Shown: in pieces, positions 1 to 8,246 of the stretch
How positions within the stretch are numbered: position 1 is the first letter of the stretch
Layout: the number at the start of each line of letters is the position of its first letter
Origin: Shouchella miscanthi
Lineage (GTDB): Bacteria > Bacillota > Bacilli > Bacillales > Bacillaceae_D
Reading direction: 5' to 3'
NCBI RefSeq assembly: GCF_007725405.1
Contig: NZ_CP042163.1
Span: 806,001 to 870,000, forward strand
Length of the DNA stretch: 64,000 bases
The notes under the pieces: generated by a model
What the model was told of the DNA's origin: nothing
Database searches by the model: none
Seen by the model: only the letters and a program-made list of their open reading frames with translations
Made by a program: the position numbers and the translations under genes

Positions 1-511
1 TAAGAGGGTTATCAAACAAAATTTCATCATCTTTAACAAGGTCAACGCCACCACAGGCTTGCGCATAAAGCTGTTGTTCAAATTCATCAAGCCCCTTGCC
101 GATCATTCCTTTAAAAATACTCATGACGAGCGGACGGTCATAAACACCAATTAGCTCACGAATACCTTCTATTCCAAAGGATGGTCCGGGGAATTGGCGA
201 GCAACATCTTCGCTAAACGAGAGATCAATGAGCTTAATTGTGCCATCTAGTGACAGTTTCCCAAAAACGGTTGTTAATATAGCGGGAATGTCATGGCTAA
301 AATTGGCTGAGGGGTAGCGCACTGTAAGAATTCCACTTTTACCGTCGTCTTGAACATCTACAACTACACCTTTATGCTTGTGAAGTTGTTGCTTTTCAAG
401 TGTTGGCAAGTTCGTCCATGAACCAACCGTTAGTCCAAGAGCAATGTTTTCTGCTTTTTTATGTAAATCTCCACCACTTGGAACAAGGTAAGTCGCTGTC
501 ACATCGCTCAT
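1..511 (-). CDS. mtnW: 2,3-diketo-5-methylthiopentyl-1-phosphate enolase, N-terminal part (runs off the left edge)
   Basis: MtnW is the RuBisCO-like enolase of the methionine salvage pathway in bacilli. It enolises the diketone phosphate made from 5-methylthioribulose-1-phosphate in the cytoplasm. About 170 codons are present, starting [15 protein letters not shown]. The family-typical run with [11 protein letters not shown], a Q-KHKG stretch and [16 protein letters not shown] is visible. The ATG at 511 is preceded by GAAAGGGG. The C-terminal catalytic barrel lies outside the window. The gene is read leftwards behind a SAM-I riboswitch, divergent from mtnK-mtnA, so both arms of the pathway share one control region. 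Further salvage genes are likely to the left. Confidence 0.93.
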   Translation of the reverse strand, partial: MSDVTATYLVPSGGDLHKKAENIALGLTVGSWTNLPTLEKQQLHKHKGVVVDVQDDGKSGILTVRYPSANFSHDIPAILTTVFGKLSLDGTIKLIDLSFSEDVARQFPGPSFGIEGIRELIGVYDRPLVMSIFKGMIGKGLDEFEQQLYAQACGGVDLVKDDEILFDNPL

Positions 512-540
512 CGAAGTAGCCCCTTTCGTTATGCTTACAA

Positions 541-575
541 ATAAAAACGTCCCCTTCGTATGAGGAAGAGGACGT
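541..575 (-). terminator. Rho-independent terminator of the mtnW SAM riboswitch
   Basis: On the minus strand ACGTCCTCTTC pairs with GAAGGGGACGT (one G-U pair) and is followed by TTTTTAT. Its left arm overlaps a segment able to pair with the closing strand of the aptamer P1 helix, the usual S-box arrangement: SAM bound means terminator formed and mtnW off. Confidence 0.85.
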
Positions 576-603
576 GTCGCGTGTATACAACAAAAGTCGT
601 GTC

Positions 604-717
604 CTCTTATCTGCCACGCACAATGCGCGAGAGAATTAGCACCTTGAATCAGTCTAGGGACTGAAACAGGTTGCCGGGCTTCAACGGGCTCGTCCCTCCA
701 CCTGCTCTTTATAAGAG
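604..717 (-). promoter_or_regulatory. SAM-I (S-box) riboswitch controlling mtnW
   Basis: On the minus strand the P1 strands CTCTTAT (711-717) and ATAAGAG (604-610) enclose canonical S-box blocks: AGAGCAGGTGGAGGGA, a GCCC...GAAGCCCGGCAACC core, GGTGCTAATTC and GGCAGATAAGAG. Established knowledge: SAM binding to this aptamer favours transcription termination of sulfur and methionine genes. The mtnW start is about 90 bases downstream, after the terminator. Confidence 0.95.
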
Positions 718-753
718 TTGTATCTTTCATTCAATTATGAATCGTTGGAATAG

Positions 754-782
754 ATTATGACAGGGTTCTTGTGGCACGTCAA
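754..782 (-). promoter_or_regulatory. Sigma-A-type promoter for the mtnW riboswitch transcript
   Basis: On the minus strand TTGACG (777-782), a 17-base spacer and CATAAT (754-759) lie about 37 bases before the aptamer P1 strand. Position and spacing fit a housekeeping promoter. Confidence 0.65.
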
Positions 783-858
783 TCTTTTTTTCTTCTTTAT
801 TAAGATTCCAACAGACGGTTCTTTTGTAAACCGTTTGGATTTTTTTGAAAAAAGAGTA

Positions 859-888
859 TTGACAAATAACGGAGCTGCATTTTATGAT
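859..888 (+). promoter_or_regulatory. Sigma-A-type promoter for mtnK-mtnA
   Basis: TTGACA at 859-864 and TATGAT at 883-888 with an 18-base spacer, about 25 bases upstream of the S-box P1 helix. It points away from the mtnW promoter. Confidence 0.8.
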
Positions 889-912
889 TACTCCCAACAC
901 AATAAAATATTG

Positions 913-1050
913 CTCTTATCGAGAGTTGGCTGAGGGATTTGGCCCTTTGACGCCCAGCAACCGACCTTCCGTATATTATTTTATGGAAACCTCTTAGAAG
1001 GTTCAAGGCACGGTGCTACATCCAACAGGTTATCACCTGAGAGATAAGAG
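913..1050 (+). promoter_or_regulatory. SAM-I (S-box) riboswitch controlling mtnK-mtnA
   Basis: P1 strands CTCTTAT (913-919) and ATAAGAG (1044-1050) enclose GAGAGTTGGCTGAGGGA, GACGCCCAGCAACC, AAGGCACGGTGCTACATCC and a GGTTATCACCTGAGAGATAAG end, the conserved S-box elements. It is a diverged second copy of the aptamer type found on the opposite strand, with a longer internal arm. Confidence 0.95.
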
Positions 1051-1069
1051 ACGGATCAAGTATGCTACC

Positions 1070-1103
1070 GCCTCTTTCTTGTACATGAAAGAGGCTTTTT
1101 ATA
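1070..1103 (+). terminator. Riboswitch terminator upstream of mtnK
   Basis: GCCTCTTTC (1070-1078) and GAAAGAGGC (1087-1095) form a perfect 9-bp stem with loop TTGTACAT, followed by TTTTT. It lies between the aptamer and mtnK, so it is the expression platform. Confidence 0.9.
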
Positions 1104-1165
1104 TGAAATGATGGCGTTAGGTGCAAGGAGAGTTGATACAAGCAAACGAATGAGGAGGAAAAAAG

Positions 1166-2386
1166 ATGACGAAACAAGAATGGCCGGCAGCCATTATGAC
1201 AGAAACAGAAGTGGTTACGTATGTAAAAGAAGCGTTTGGTTTTTTTAATAAGGATGCTCGCCTTGTCTGCAAGGAAATTGGAGATGGTAACTTAAATTAT
1301 GTGTTTCGTGTGCATGATGAAGAGAGTAAGCAGTCATTAATTGTTAAGCAGGCAGGACCCGTTTCGCGTCTTTCGGATGAATTCGTTGTCTCTCCAGATC
1401 GCAATCGAATTGAGACGGATATTCTTCGGTTGCAAGGAGAGCTTGCTCCTGGCTTTGTTCCGAAAGTATACCACTATGATCGGGACAAGAACTGTGTTGT
1501 TATGGAGGATTTATCGGATTATACAATTTTACGAACCGCTTTATTAAACAGGCAACAATTCCCTCAGCTTGCTGAACACCTCTCAACGTTTCTTGTGGAA
1601 ACCCTTGTTTCGACGTCTGATCTTGTTCTTGATCACAAAGCGAAAAAAGAGCTAGTGAAATCTTATACAAATCCAGAATTATGCGAAATTACAGAAGATC
1701 TTGTTTACACGGAACCATTTTTTCCACATCCCCGAAACGATGTTTTTCAAGGAACAAAGTCTTTTGTTGAAAAAGAAATTTGGGGAGATCGACAATTAGC
1801 TCTGGAAACAGCGAAGCTTAAATTCCAGTTCCTGACGAATGCGCAAGCGTTACTCCATGGTGATTTACACACAGGCTCCATTTTTGTTACATCATCAGAA
1901 ACAAAAGTCATTGACCCTGAATTTGCTTTTTATGGACCAGCTGGCTATGACATTGGCAACATTATCGCAAACTTTATTTTTGCGTATACGAACAGTGTCT
2001 ACACAAGTGAAGGAGAAGAAGCATTTCAACACTATCTTTTAGACACAATTGAAACATTAGTTGATCAATTTAAAAAGAAGTTTATTACGGCGTTTCAGGA
2101 GAAAACAACAGAAAGAGTGGCTCACTATGAAGGGTTTCTAGAACATTACTTACAAAGTGTTTTAGAAGATGCGGTAGCGGTTGTTGGTTTGGAACTATGT
2201 CGCCGAATCATTGGCATTGCAAAAGTCGTTGACATAACAAGTATTGATGACAGTCAAGCCCGTAGTGAAGCTGAAATCGCATGCTTAACTCTAGGAAAGA
2301 CGTTTATTTTGAATCGTAGCGATTATCAAACAGGCCATGGGATTGTCGAAGCGATTAGAGGAGTCGGAAGCTATGTCAGCCATTGA
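1166..2386 (+). CDS. mtnK: 5-methylthioribose kinase
   Basis: This kinase phosphorylates 5-methylthioribose to methylthioribose-1-phosphate, the entry step of methionine salvage. The 406-residue protein has the choline-kinase/APH fold: an N-lobe with [11 protein letters not shown] near residue 41, the catalytic loop [10 protein letters not shown] near 231, the metal-binding IDPEF near 251 and the typical GYDIGN motif. Length matches the family (about 400). The ATG at 1166 is preceded by GAGGAGGAAAAAAG. It is the first gene of the SAM-riboswitch operon, and its end overlaps the mtnA start by 14 bases, implying translational coupling. Confidence 0.96.
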   Translation: MTKQEWPAAIMTETEVVTYVKEAFGFFNKDARLVCKEIGDGNLNYVFRVHDEESKQSLIVKQAGPVSRLSDEFVVSPDRNRIETDILRLQGELAPGFVPKVYHYDRDKNCVVMEDLSDYTILRTALLNRQQFPQLAEHLSTFLVETLVSTSDLVLDHKAKKELVKSYTNPELCEITEDLVYTEPFFPHPRNDVFQGTKSFVEKEIWGDRQLALETAKLKFQFLTNAQALLHGDLHTGSIFVTSSETKVIDPEFAFYGPAGYDIGNIIANFIFAYTNSVYTSEGEEAFQHYLLDTIETLVDQFKKKFITAFQEKTTERVAHYEGFLEHYLQSVLEDAVAVVGLELCRRIIGIAKVVDITSIDDSQARSEAEIACLTLGKTFILNRSDYQTGHGIVEAIRGVGSYVSH

Positions 2387-3422
2387 ATCAGTGAAGCTAA
2401 CGAGTGAAGATACACTCGTCATCCTTGATCAAACGCTTCTGCCAGGTGAAATCGTGTATCGAACATTAACAACACAAGAAGATGTTTGGCAAGCCATTGT
2501 TGCCTTGCAAGTGAGAGGAGCACCAGCCATTGGGATTGCCGCGGCTTATGGTGCCTACGTGGAACTTGTCCGGCATCCTTACGATACAGTGGCTGAGCTT
2601 CGGCAGACGTTTGCTAATGTAAAAGCATACCTTCTTTCATCTCGTCCGACTGCGGTAAACTTGGCATGGGCGCTAGAACGGTTGGAGAAGATTGTTCAGC
2701 AGTCGTGGGGAAGAGTAGAAGACGTACTACAAGCGGTTCGTGCAGAAGCGGAAGCCATTCGTACAGAAGATGCACAAGTTTGCGAAGCCATTGGCAGGCA
2801 TACCCTTACACTACTAAAAAAAGAAGATGGGATCTTAACCCACTGTAATGCAGGTGGCATTGCAACAGCAAAATATGGAACTGCCCTTGCACCACTTTTT
2901 CTTGGGAATGAACAAAACTATTCCTTTCGTGTGTATGCTGATGAAACACGGCCACTCCTTCAAGGAGCACGGCTTACCGCTTGGGAACTTCAGCAAGCGA
3001 ACATTGATGTGACATTAATTTGTGATAATATGGCGTCAATTGTTATGCAGCAAGGCAAAATTAATGCTGTACTTGTCGGCTGTGACAGAGTCGCTGCTAA
3101 TGGGGACACAGCAAATAAAATCGGCACGTCAGGATTAGCGATACTCGCCAACCATTACGGCATCCCCTTTTACGTCTGTGCACCCACATCCACCATTGAT
3201 TGGAGCTGTCGAACAGGAGCGGACATTGAAATTGAAGAGCGTTCAGGTATAGAAATAACCGATTCTTGGTATGAACAGCCGATGGCGCCACCGGCTGTAA
3301 AGACATACAACCCAGCTTTTGACGTAACAGACAACGCGTTAATTACAGCCATTATTACGGAGCATGGCATTGTTCGACCGGCATATAAAGAAAACCTTGC
3401 CGGACACCTTCAAGTGACCTGA
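2373..3422 (+). CDS. mtnA: 5-methylthioribose-1-phosphate isomerase
   Basis: MtnA converts methylthioribose-1-phosphate to methylthioribulose-1-phosphate and belongs to the eIF2B-alpha-like fold. Visible signatures are [30 protein letters not shown], the catalytic cysteine in [10 protein letters not shown] (near residue 158), [16 protein letters not shown], and the catalytic aspartate in [18 protein letters not shown] (near residue 238). I chose the ATG at 2373 (MSAIESVKL, 349 residues) because GAGGAG lies just upstream. An in-frame ATG at 2337 would overlap mtnK by 50 bases and has no good ribosome binding site. No terminator of its own is seen; the leader-like hairpin at 3475 onwards may serve. 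Confidence 0.95.
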   Translation: MSAIESVKLTSEDTLVILDQTLLPGEIVYRTLTTQEDVWQAIVALQVRGAPAIGIAAAYGAYVELVRHPYDTVAELRQTFANVKAYLLSSRPTAVNLAWALERLEKIVQQSWGRVEDVLQAVRAEAEAIRTEDAQVCEAIGRHTLTLLKKEDGILTHCNAGGIATAKYGTALAPLFLGNEQNYSFRVYADETRPLLQGARLTAWELQQANIDVTLICDNMASIVMQQGKINAVLVGCDRVAANGDTANKIGTSGLAILANHYGIPFYVCAPTSTIDWSCRTGADIEIEERSGIEITDSWYEQPMAPPAVKTYNPAFDVTDNALITAIITEHGIVRPAYKENLAGHLQVT

Positions 3423-3474
3423 TAGGGTGTATGATAGAGAAAAAGCACAAATAAAAAATACGTAGCACTGTGAA

Positions 3475-3637
3475 AATGGTGCGGGCCCGAAGCAAACATA
3501 ACATGCCTAGGAGACCTGCACCATTTTTTTCGACTCAACATGTAACAATGTGTATAGCTATTGCTGGAAAGCCTTTCTGAAGGATGAATGTATGGTAATA
3601 TTTAGGGGTATGAAGATGACGTTAGCCTTTTTTCGTG
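3475..3637 (+). other. Relic CRISPR leader, second copy of the leader at 11015-11177
   Basis: This stretch aligns along its whole length with the sequence just upstream of the CRISPR array. Shared landmarks are GGTGCG, AAGC-AACATAA, a C-GCACC arm plus T-run, TGTAACAATGTGTA, TTGCTG-AAA, CTTTCT-GAAGG and TGGTAATATTTAGGGG. The distance from GGTGCG to the first base of the following repeat is 160 bases in both copies. No cas gene is adjacent; it sits 52 bases after mtnA. The GGTGC/GCACC hairpin plus T-run may also terminate the mtn transcript. Confidence 0.85.
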
Positions 3638-3669
3638 ATCGCAATTAATAGAAGTGCGTGAATTGAGAT
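3638..3669 (+). repeat. Solitary degenerate CRISPR repeat
   Basis: This 32-base element starts ATCGCA, keeps AGTGCGTG and ATTGA, and matches the array consensus at 25 of 32 positions by hand alignment. It sits exactly where the first repeat should follow the relic leader. The decay resembles that of the last repeat of the intact array (both have AGAAGTGCGTGAATT). It lies just before the ribosome binding site of the first lipoprotein gene. Confidence 0.8.
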
Positions 3670-3695
3670 AAGAGATTTTTAAGGAGTTGAGCAGA

Positions 3696-4409
3696 ATGAA
3701 CAAAAGCAAGCTATTGCTGGTGGTTGTTCTTTCCATGCTGGTAGGAGGATGTGGCCAAATGGATAGCTCACTAGAAGAAGAAGCAGAAAAAACGCCAGCG
3801 GAAATGGATCCCGCAGATGTGCCACAAATTGATGCGTTTCAAAATGAGTATTCCCGAGAACTGATGGTGTCGACAGAGCCAGTAGCGGAAGGCTTTTATT
3901 TAATGCGTTCAAAAATTGACGCCTTTACAATATGGGCTCCAGAAGAGGCTGTGTTTATGGACAATGCTTCTGGTGTGGATGGGGATCATTATGAAAAAAT
4001 TAGTTTTGCTTATGAAAGTGAAGAGGAAAACAGAGGGTATTTAGTTGGTTTTCAATATAATTATAGTGGGTATGCAGAGAGGCCAGATATGATACTGAAT
4101 AATTTAAGAGGCCGTTGGGATTATGAAGAGGAATGGAAAGAAGCTGAAGATGAACATGGTCTCACGTACTTTGGTTCAAAAGTTGAAGACATGGATGGTT
4201 ACCAGCGATATGTCGTCATAGGCTATAAAGTTTCTTCCAAAGAAGCGCCTCAAGGAATGGAATTTCTCTATATCGCATCATGTGTGGATAAAGAGTCTGA
4301 AAGTTGCCAGATGGATCTTGAAGAGGAAGAAAGTTATGTACTACAGTGGGTGAAGTCGATTCAGTTTTCAGGTACTCGTGGCCACGGAGATGAGACAAAT
4401 GGTGACTGA
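3696..4409 (+). CDS. Paralogous lipoprotein, copy 1
   Basis: A 237-residue exported lipoprotein of unknown function. A short N-terminal basic region (MNKSK) is followed by a hydrophobic stretch and a lipobox LVGGC, predicting lipid attachment at Cys near residue 19. A Glu/Asp-rich linker precedes a conserved domain with Ser-Arg-Glu, MRSKIDAFTI and GVDGDHYEK motifs. Two late cysteines (ASCVDKESESC) may form a disulfide. The ATG at 3696 is chosen because AAGGAG lies 9 bases upstream; the in-frame TTG at 3687 touches that site. It is the first of four close paralogues in this island. I do not recognise a characterised family. Confidence 0.8.
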   Translation: MNKSKLLLVVVLSMLVGGCGQMDSSLEEEAEKTPAEMDPADVPQIDAFQNEYSRELMVSTEPVAEGFYLMRSKIDAFTIWAPEEAVFMDNASGVDGDHYEKISFAYESEEENRGYLVGFQYNYSGYAERPDMILNNLRGRWDYEEEWKEAEDEHGLTYFGSKVEDMDGYQRYVVIGYKVSSKEAPQGMEFLYIASCVDKESESCQMDLEEEESYVLQWVKSIQFSGTRGHGDETNGD

Positions 4410-4518
4410 TGAACTGTTAAAAAAAGACATATCGATAAGAAAGCAGAATCTAGTAGTTTTTTCACTCTCTAATCACTTTCCGGTAACGTCCATAGGAAAA
4501 GTGATAGCGGAGATCTAA
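4399..4518 (+). pseudogene. Decayed 5' end of the lipoprotein partner gene, copy 1
   Basis: An ATG overlapping the lipoprotein stop by 11 bases opens with a MVTDELLKKD peptide, nearly identical to the start of the intact 664-residue partner at 8236 (MTNDELLKKD). Similarity then stops and the frame ends after 39 codons. I read it as the remnant of a lipoprotein-partner pair truncated when the tandem array expanded. Confidence 0.6.
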
Positions 4519-4542
4519 GGAAGTTGTAAGGAGTCGAGCAGA

Positions 4543-5259
4543 ATGAACAAAAGCAAGCTATTGCTGGTGGTTGTCCTTGCCATGCTGGTAGGAGGATGTG
4601 GCCAAATGGATAGCTCACTAGAAGAAGAAGCAGAAAAAACGCCAGCAAAAATGGATCCGACAGATTTGCCGCAAATTGATGCGTTTAAAAGCGAACATTC
4701 CCGAGAACGGATGGTGTCGACAGAGCCAGTAGCGGAAGGGTATTATTTAATGCGCTCGAAAATTGACGCCTTTACGATTGGGTTTCCAGAAGAGGCTGTG
4801 TTTATGGACAATGCTTCTGGTGTGGATGGGGACCATTATGAAAAAATGCGTTTTGCTTATGAAAGCGAAGAAGAAAATCGGGGATATTTGGTTGACTTCC
4901 AATATAATTATAGCGGGTATGCTGAAAGGCCAGATTGGATACTGGATAATTTAAGAAAGCGCTGGGATTATGAAGAAAACTGGAAAGAAGTTGAAGATGA
5001 ACATGGTCTCACGTACTTTGGTTCAAAAGTTGAAGACATGGATGACTACCAGCGATATGTCGTCATAGGCTATAAAGTGTCATCTCAAAAAGAACCTCAA
5101 GGAATGGAATTTCTTTATATTGCATCATGTGTGGATAAAGAGTCTGAAAGTTGCCAAATAGATTTAGCGGAAGAAGAAGAATACTTGCTCCAGTGGGTAA
5201 AGTCGATTCGATTTTCCGGAACTCGTGGCGACGGAGATGAGACAAATGGTGACTGGTGA
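4543..5259 (+). CDS. Paralogous lipoprotein, copy 2
   Basis: A 238-residue lipoprotein nearly identical to copy 1 over the signal peptide, lipobox (LVGGC) and most of the mature domain. Differences cluster in the linker and near the C-terminus. The ATG is 9-10 bases after AAGGAG. The upstream 130 bases (4410-4540) closely resemble those upstream of copy 3, showing that the duplicated unit includes the intergenic region. Surface location is inferred from the lipobox; function is unknown. Confidence 0.8.
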   Translation: MNKSKLLLVVVLAMLVGGCGQMDSSLEEEAEKTPAKMDPTDLPQIDAFKSEHSRERMVSTEPVAEGYYLMRSKIDAFTIGFPEEAVFMDNASGVDGDHYEKMRFAYESEEENRGYLVDFQYNYSGYAERPDWILDNLRKRWDYEENWKEVEDEHGLTYFGSKVEDMDDYQRYVVIGYKVSSQKEPQGMEFLYIASCVDKESESCQIDLAEEEEYLLQWVKSIRFSGTRGDGDETNGDW

Positions 5260-5383
5260 ATTGTTAAAAAAACACATACCGATAAGAAAGAAGAATCTAG
5301 TATTTTTTTCAATCTCTAATCATTTTTCGGTAACGTCCTTAGGAAAAGTGATACGGAGATCTAAGGAAGTTGTAAGGAGTTGA
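5246..5383 (+). pseudogene. Decayed 5' end of the lipoprotein partner gene, copy 2
   Basis: The ATG lies 14 bases inside the end of lipoprotein copy 2. It encodes MVTGELLKKH and then an unrelated basic tail, 45 codons in all, running to the ribosome binding site of copy 3. Same interpretation as the remnant after copy 1. Confidence 0.55.
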
Positions 5384-5388
5384 GCAGA

Positions 5389-6099
5389 ATGAACAAAAGC
5401 AAGCTATTGCTGGTGGTTGTTCTTGCCGTGCTGGTAGGGGGATGTGGGCAAATGGATGGCTCACCAGAAGAAACAGAAAAAACACCAGCGGAAATGGATC
5501 CGGCAGATTTGCCGCAAATTGATGCGTTTCAAAATGAGTATTCCCGTGAACTGATGGTGTCGACAGAGCCAGTAGCGGAAGGGTATTATTTAATGCGCTC
5601 GAAAATTGATGCCTTTACGATTTGGTTTCCAGAAGAGGCTGTGTTTATGAACAATGCTTCTGGTGTGGATGGGGACCATTATGAAAAAATTAGTTTTGCT
5701 TATGAAAATGAAGAGGAAAATCGGGGATATGTAGTCGGTTTTCAATATAACTATGGGGGAAATGCAAAAAAACCAGAACGACTTTTGGATAACTTAAGAG
5801 AACGCTGGGATTATGAGGAGGAGTGGGTAGAAGCTGAGGATGACCACGGTCTTACATACTTTGGGTATACAATAGAAGATTTTAAAGGCTATCAAAATTA
5901 CGTTTTTATGGGGTACAAGGTGTCATCCCAAGAAGAGCCTCAAGCAATGGAGTTTCTTTATGTCGTTTCATGTTTAGATAAAGAAGCCGAAAGTTGCCAA
6001 ATAGATTTATCGGGAGAAGAAGAATACTTACTCCAGTGGGTGAAATCTATTGAGTTTTCCGGAACCCTTAGCAATGGAGATGAGACCGATGGCAAATGA
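5389..6099 (+). CDS. Paralogous lipoprotein, copy 3
   Basis: A 236-residue paralogue with the same signal peptide, lipobox (LVGGC), MRSKIDAFTI and GVDGDHYEK blocks and late cysteine pair. The linker is shortened by two residues. The middle part (NYGGNAKKPERLLDNLR) is closer to copy 4 than to copies 1 and 2, suggesting gene conversion between copies. The start at 5389 follows AAGGAG; the in-frame TTG at 5380 is too close to it. Confidence 0.8.
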   Translation: MNKSKLLLVVVLAVLVGGCGQMDGSPEETEKTPAEMDPADLPQIDAFQNEYSRELMVSTEPVAEGYYLMRSKIDAFTIWFPEEAVFMNNASGVDGDHYEKISFAYENEEENRGYVVGFQYNYGGNAKKPERLLDNLRERWDYEEEWVEAEDDHGLTYFGYTIEDFKGYQNYVFMGYKVSSQEEPQAMEFLYVVSCLDKEAESCQIDLSGEEEYLLQWVKSIEFSGTLSNGDETDGK

Positions 6100-6166
6100 C
6101 GAACTATTAAAGAAAGACAAACCGATAAGAAAGCAGATTCTAGTGATTTTTCCAATTGCTTTCTAG
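6089..6166 (+). pseudogene. Decayed 5' end of the lipoprotein partner gene, copy 3
   Basis: The ATG overlaps the end of lipoprotein copy 3 by 11 bases and encodes MANDELLKKD before diverging; it stops after 25 codons. It is the third partner-gene remnant, placed exactly as the intact partner is after lipoprotein copy 4. Confidence 0.6.
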
Positions 6167-6319
6167 TTAATTTCATTACCGTAATAAGAAGAGAATATAA
6201 AAAAACACCAATAATTTATTGAAAAAATTTCTGTATCTACAAATGCGTAATCTTCATTGCTATCGGCTTCATAACGAGATTACGTAATTTATTAATATTA
6301 TTAAAAGGAGATATTCACG

Positions 6320-6445
6320 ATGGAAGAGTGTTTTATTTGCAAAAAGCACGTTGGGAACATTCAAACTTCAGGAATGAAAATCTTTGAAGATGATTTTGTA
6401 TATGTTGGTCATATTGATAGAAATGGAAATAATGTTAATGAATAA
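6320..6445 (+). pseudogene. HIT-family protein, N-terminal fragment
   Basis: A 41-codon reading frame with AAAAGGAG 9 bases upstream. It begins with a CFICKKH zinc-knuckle-like motif and FEDDFVYVGHID, typical of the first third of HIT (histidine triad) nucleotide hydrolases. The HxHxH catalytic triad is absent because the frame stops and runs into the next gene. Either a truncated gene or a short leader protein; truncation is more likely. It lies in markedly AT-rich DNA inserted within the lipoprotein array. Confidence 0.55.
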
Positions 6446-7253
6446 TCCTGTTGAAGACTTTAGCTGGATAGGAAGCCAAGAAAATTTCGTAGATAAACCA
6501 AATATTCTTCAAATCAATCATATAGAAGTAGGACGATATGGTGGTAATTCGAATGTAGGACAATACAAGAATGAAGATGGGTGTTTGGTATGGGTAAATG
6601 AAAAGGAAGATTGGGAATTCGTTATTCTTTTGGATGCGCACAATACATCCGAGAGTGCTGAAATCATTTTAAAACAATTCAAAAATGAAAGTTCTCAGAT
6701 AAAACATTTATTATCTTTGCCGATAACTCGACAAACTTTTAAAAGTGTAGAAGAAAAGACATTAAATATGCTTCAATCTGAAGAATTTTTATCTGCTTGC
6801 CAAAATGTTAATGGAGAAGCTGCTTGTTTAATTGTGGTAAGAAAAGATAAATATGTATGGTGGTTTTCAGTTGGGGACTGTATTCTTTATTTACTGCACC
6901 CAGAACTAGCTGCACTAGGACAGTATCAGTTAAATCAAAGACAATTCTCCGAATGGATAGGACAAAATAATACTTTTGAACAGGAAGTTCCATGTTACAG
7001 TGTGGGGATAAAGGAACTAAGAAAAGGAAAAAGTCGCATTTTCCTAACTACTGATGGTTTAATTGAATGCCCTAATGAACCGTATTCAAACCCGATAAAC
7101 ATTTATAATACTTTCTTTAAATCTAATGATGATGAATGTATTGTTTGGTCCATGCTAAAGAATATCCAAGGTAATGATGTCAGAGATAGCACTACCATAG
7201 TTTCTTGGAAAGTAAATATTTTGAAGGAAGCGACAAGACCAAGCGACCATTAA
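6438..7253 (+). CDS. PP2C-like serine/threonine phosphatase
   Basis: A 271-residue cytoplasmic protein with PP2C landmarks: GGNSNVGQYKNEDG near the N-terminus (metal-binding Asp), FVILLDAHNTS (equivalent of the DGH motif), SVGDCILYLL, and FLTTDGLIE near the C-terminus. Glycine of the usual DGHGG is replaced (DAHNTS), so activity may be altered. The start at 6438 (MNNPVEDFSW) overlaps the HIT fragment; an ATG at 6432 is also possible. GC content is visibly lower than in flanking genes, and it separates lipoprotein copies 3 and 4, so it looks acquired with the HIT fragment. Confidence 0.7.
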   Translation: MNNPVEDFSWIGSQENFVDKPNILQINHIEVGRYGGNSNVGQYKNEDGCLVWVNEKEDWEFVILLDAHNTSESAEIILKQFKNESSQIKHLLSLPITRQTFKSVEEKTLNMLQSEEFLSACQNVNGEAACLIVVRKDKYVWWFSVGDCILYLLHPELAALGQYQLNQRQFSEWIGQNNTFEQEVPCYSVGIKELRKGKSRIFLTTDGLIECPNEPYSNPINIYNTFFKSNDDECIVWSMLKNIQGNDVRDSTTIVSWKVNILKEATRPSDH

Positions 7254-7298
7254 GCAAAAAGATAAGGAGGTACTGTCCAATGATGAAAACATAGTAAA

Positions 7299-7347
7299 AG
7301 AAAATCTACAATTTAATTAACCTAGGTATTAAGTATGTAGATTTTCT
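7299..7347 (+). terminator. Inverted repeat after the PP2C-like gene
   Basis: AGAAAATCTACA (7299-7310) and TGTAGATTTTCT (7336-7347) form a perfect 12-bp stem with a 25-base loop. No long T-run follows, so this may be a weak terminator or an insertion boundary. The remaining gap up to lipoprotein copy 4 holds nothing else I can recognise. Confidence 0.4.
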
Positions 7348-7541
7348 CTATGTTCTATTAATTGAATAAATGATAGAGGTTATATAAAAAAATGATTCTA
7401 CTTATTATCAACTAGTTATAATATTCATGAATACTAACCTTAATAGGTATAAACTCACAAGCCTTATGTAGGTGTCGCTATTTTCATAATTATGTTAAGA
7501 ATGATAAAAAAGCGGTAGTGAGGCCTAAGGAGTCGAGTAGA

Positions 7542-8246
7542 ATGGTCAAAAGCAAGATATTGTTGGCAATTGTTATTGCCTTGATAGTAGGAGGATGTGG
7601 CCAAATGGATAGCTCACCAGAAGAAGAAACAGAAAAAACACCAGCGGAAATGGATCCGGCAGATTTGCCGCAGATTGATGCGTTTCAAAATGAGTATTCC
7701 CGAGAACTGATGGTGTCGACAGAGCCAATAGCGGATGGGTATTATTTAATGCGCTCAAAAATTGATGCCTTTACGATATGGTTTCCAGAAGAGGCTGTGT
7801 TTATGGACAACGCATCTGGTGTGGATGGGGACCATTATGAAAAGCTTAGAATTTCCTATGAAAATAAAAATGAAAATCGAGGATATACAGGGAATTTTCA
7901 ATACCAGTATGGAGGAAACGCTAAAAAACCTGAACGTATCTTAGATAATTTAAGGTGGAGATGGGAATTTGAAGAAGAATGGAATGAAGTTGAAGAAGAA
8001 GAGGGTACGATATTTTACGGAATAAAAAAAATGGCCACAAATGAATATGTTGTAATGGGATATAAAGTCTCTATAAAACAAGCCCCCCAGGTTATAGAAT
8101 TTGTGTACGATGTTAGCTGCGTAAACAAACAAGCTGATGGATGTGAGATTAATCTAGAAAAGGAAAAAGAATTTGCTCTTGAATGGGTGAAATCCATTCA
8201 GTTTTCCGGAACTCGTGGCAACGGAGGCGAGACGGATGACGAATGA
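7542..8246 (+). CDS. Paralogous lipoprotein, copy 4 (paired with intact partner)
   Basis: A 234-residue lipoprotein with lipobox IVGGC and the same mature domain start, but more diverged after residue 105, where the sequence becomes Lys/Asn-rich and matches its AT-rich surroundings. The start at 7542 follows AAGGAG; the in-frame GTG at 7518 is rejected for lack of a site. Its last 11 bases overlap the start of the 664-residue partner, and GGAGG inside its 3' end serves the partner, so the two are translationally coupled. Confidence 0.8.
   Translation: MVKSKILLAIVIALIVGGCGQMDSSPEEETEKTPAEMDPADLPQIDAFQNEYSRELMVSTEPIADGYYLMRSKIDAFTIWFPEEAVFMDNASGVDGDHYEKLRISYENKNENRGYTGNFQYQYGGNAKKPERILDNLRWRWEFEEEWNEVEEEEGTIFYGIKKMATNEYVVMGYKVSIKQAPQVIEFVYDVSCVNKQADGCEINLEKEKEFALEWVKSIQFSGTRGNGGETDDE

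Noticed and set aside
800-1006. Minus-strand 68-codon frame
   Set aside because: It crosses the promoter and SAM riboswitch of mtnK and has no ribosome binding site.
3687-3695. TTG start for lipoprotein copy 1 (and equivalents for copies 3 and 4)
   Set aside because: These starts abut or overlap the ribosome binding site, while the following ATG has correct spacing and gives a standard lipoprotein signal peptide.
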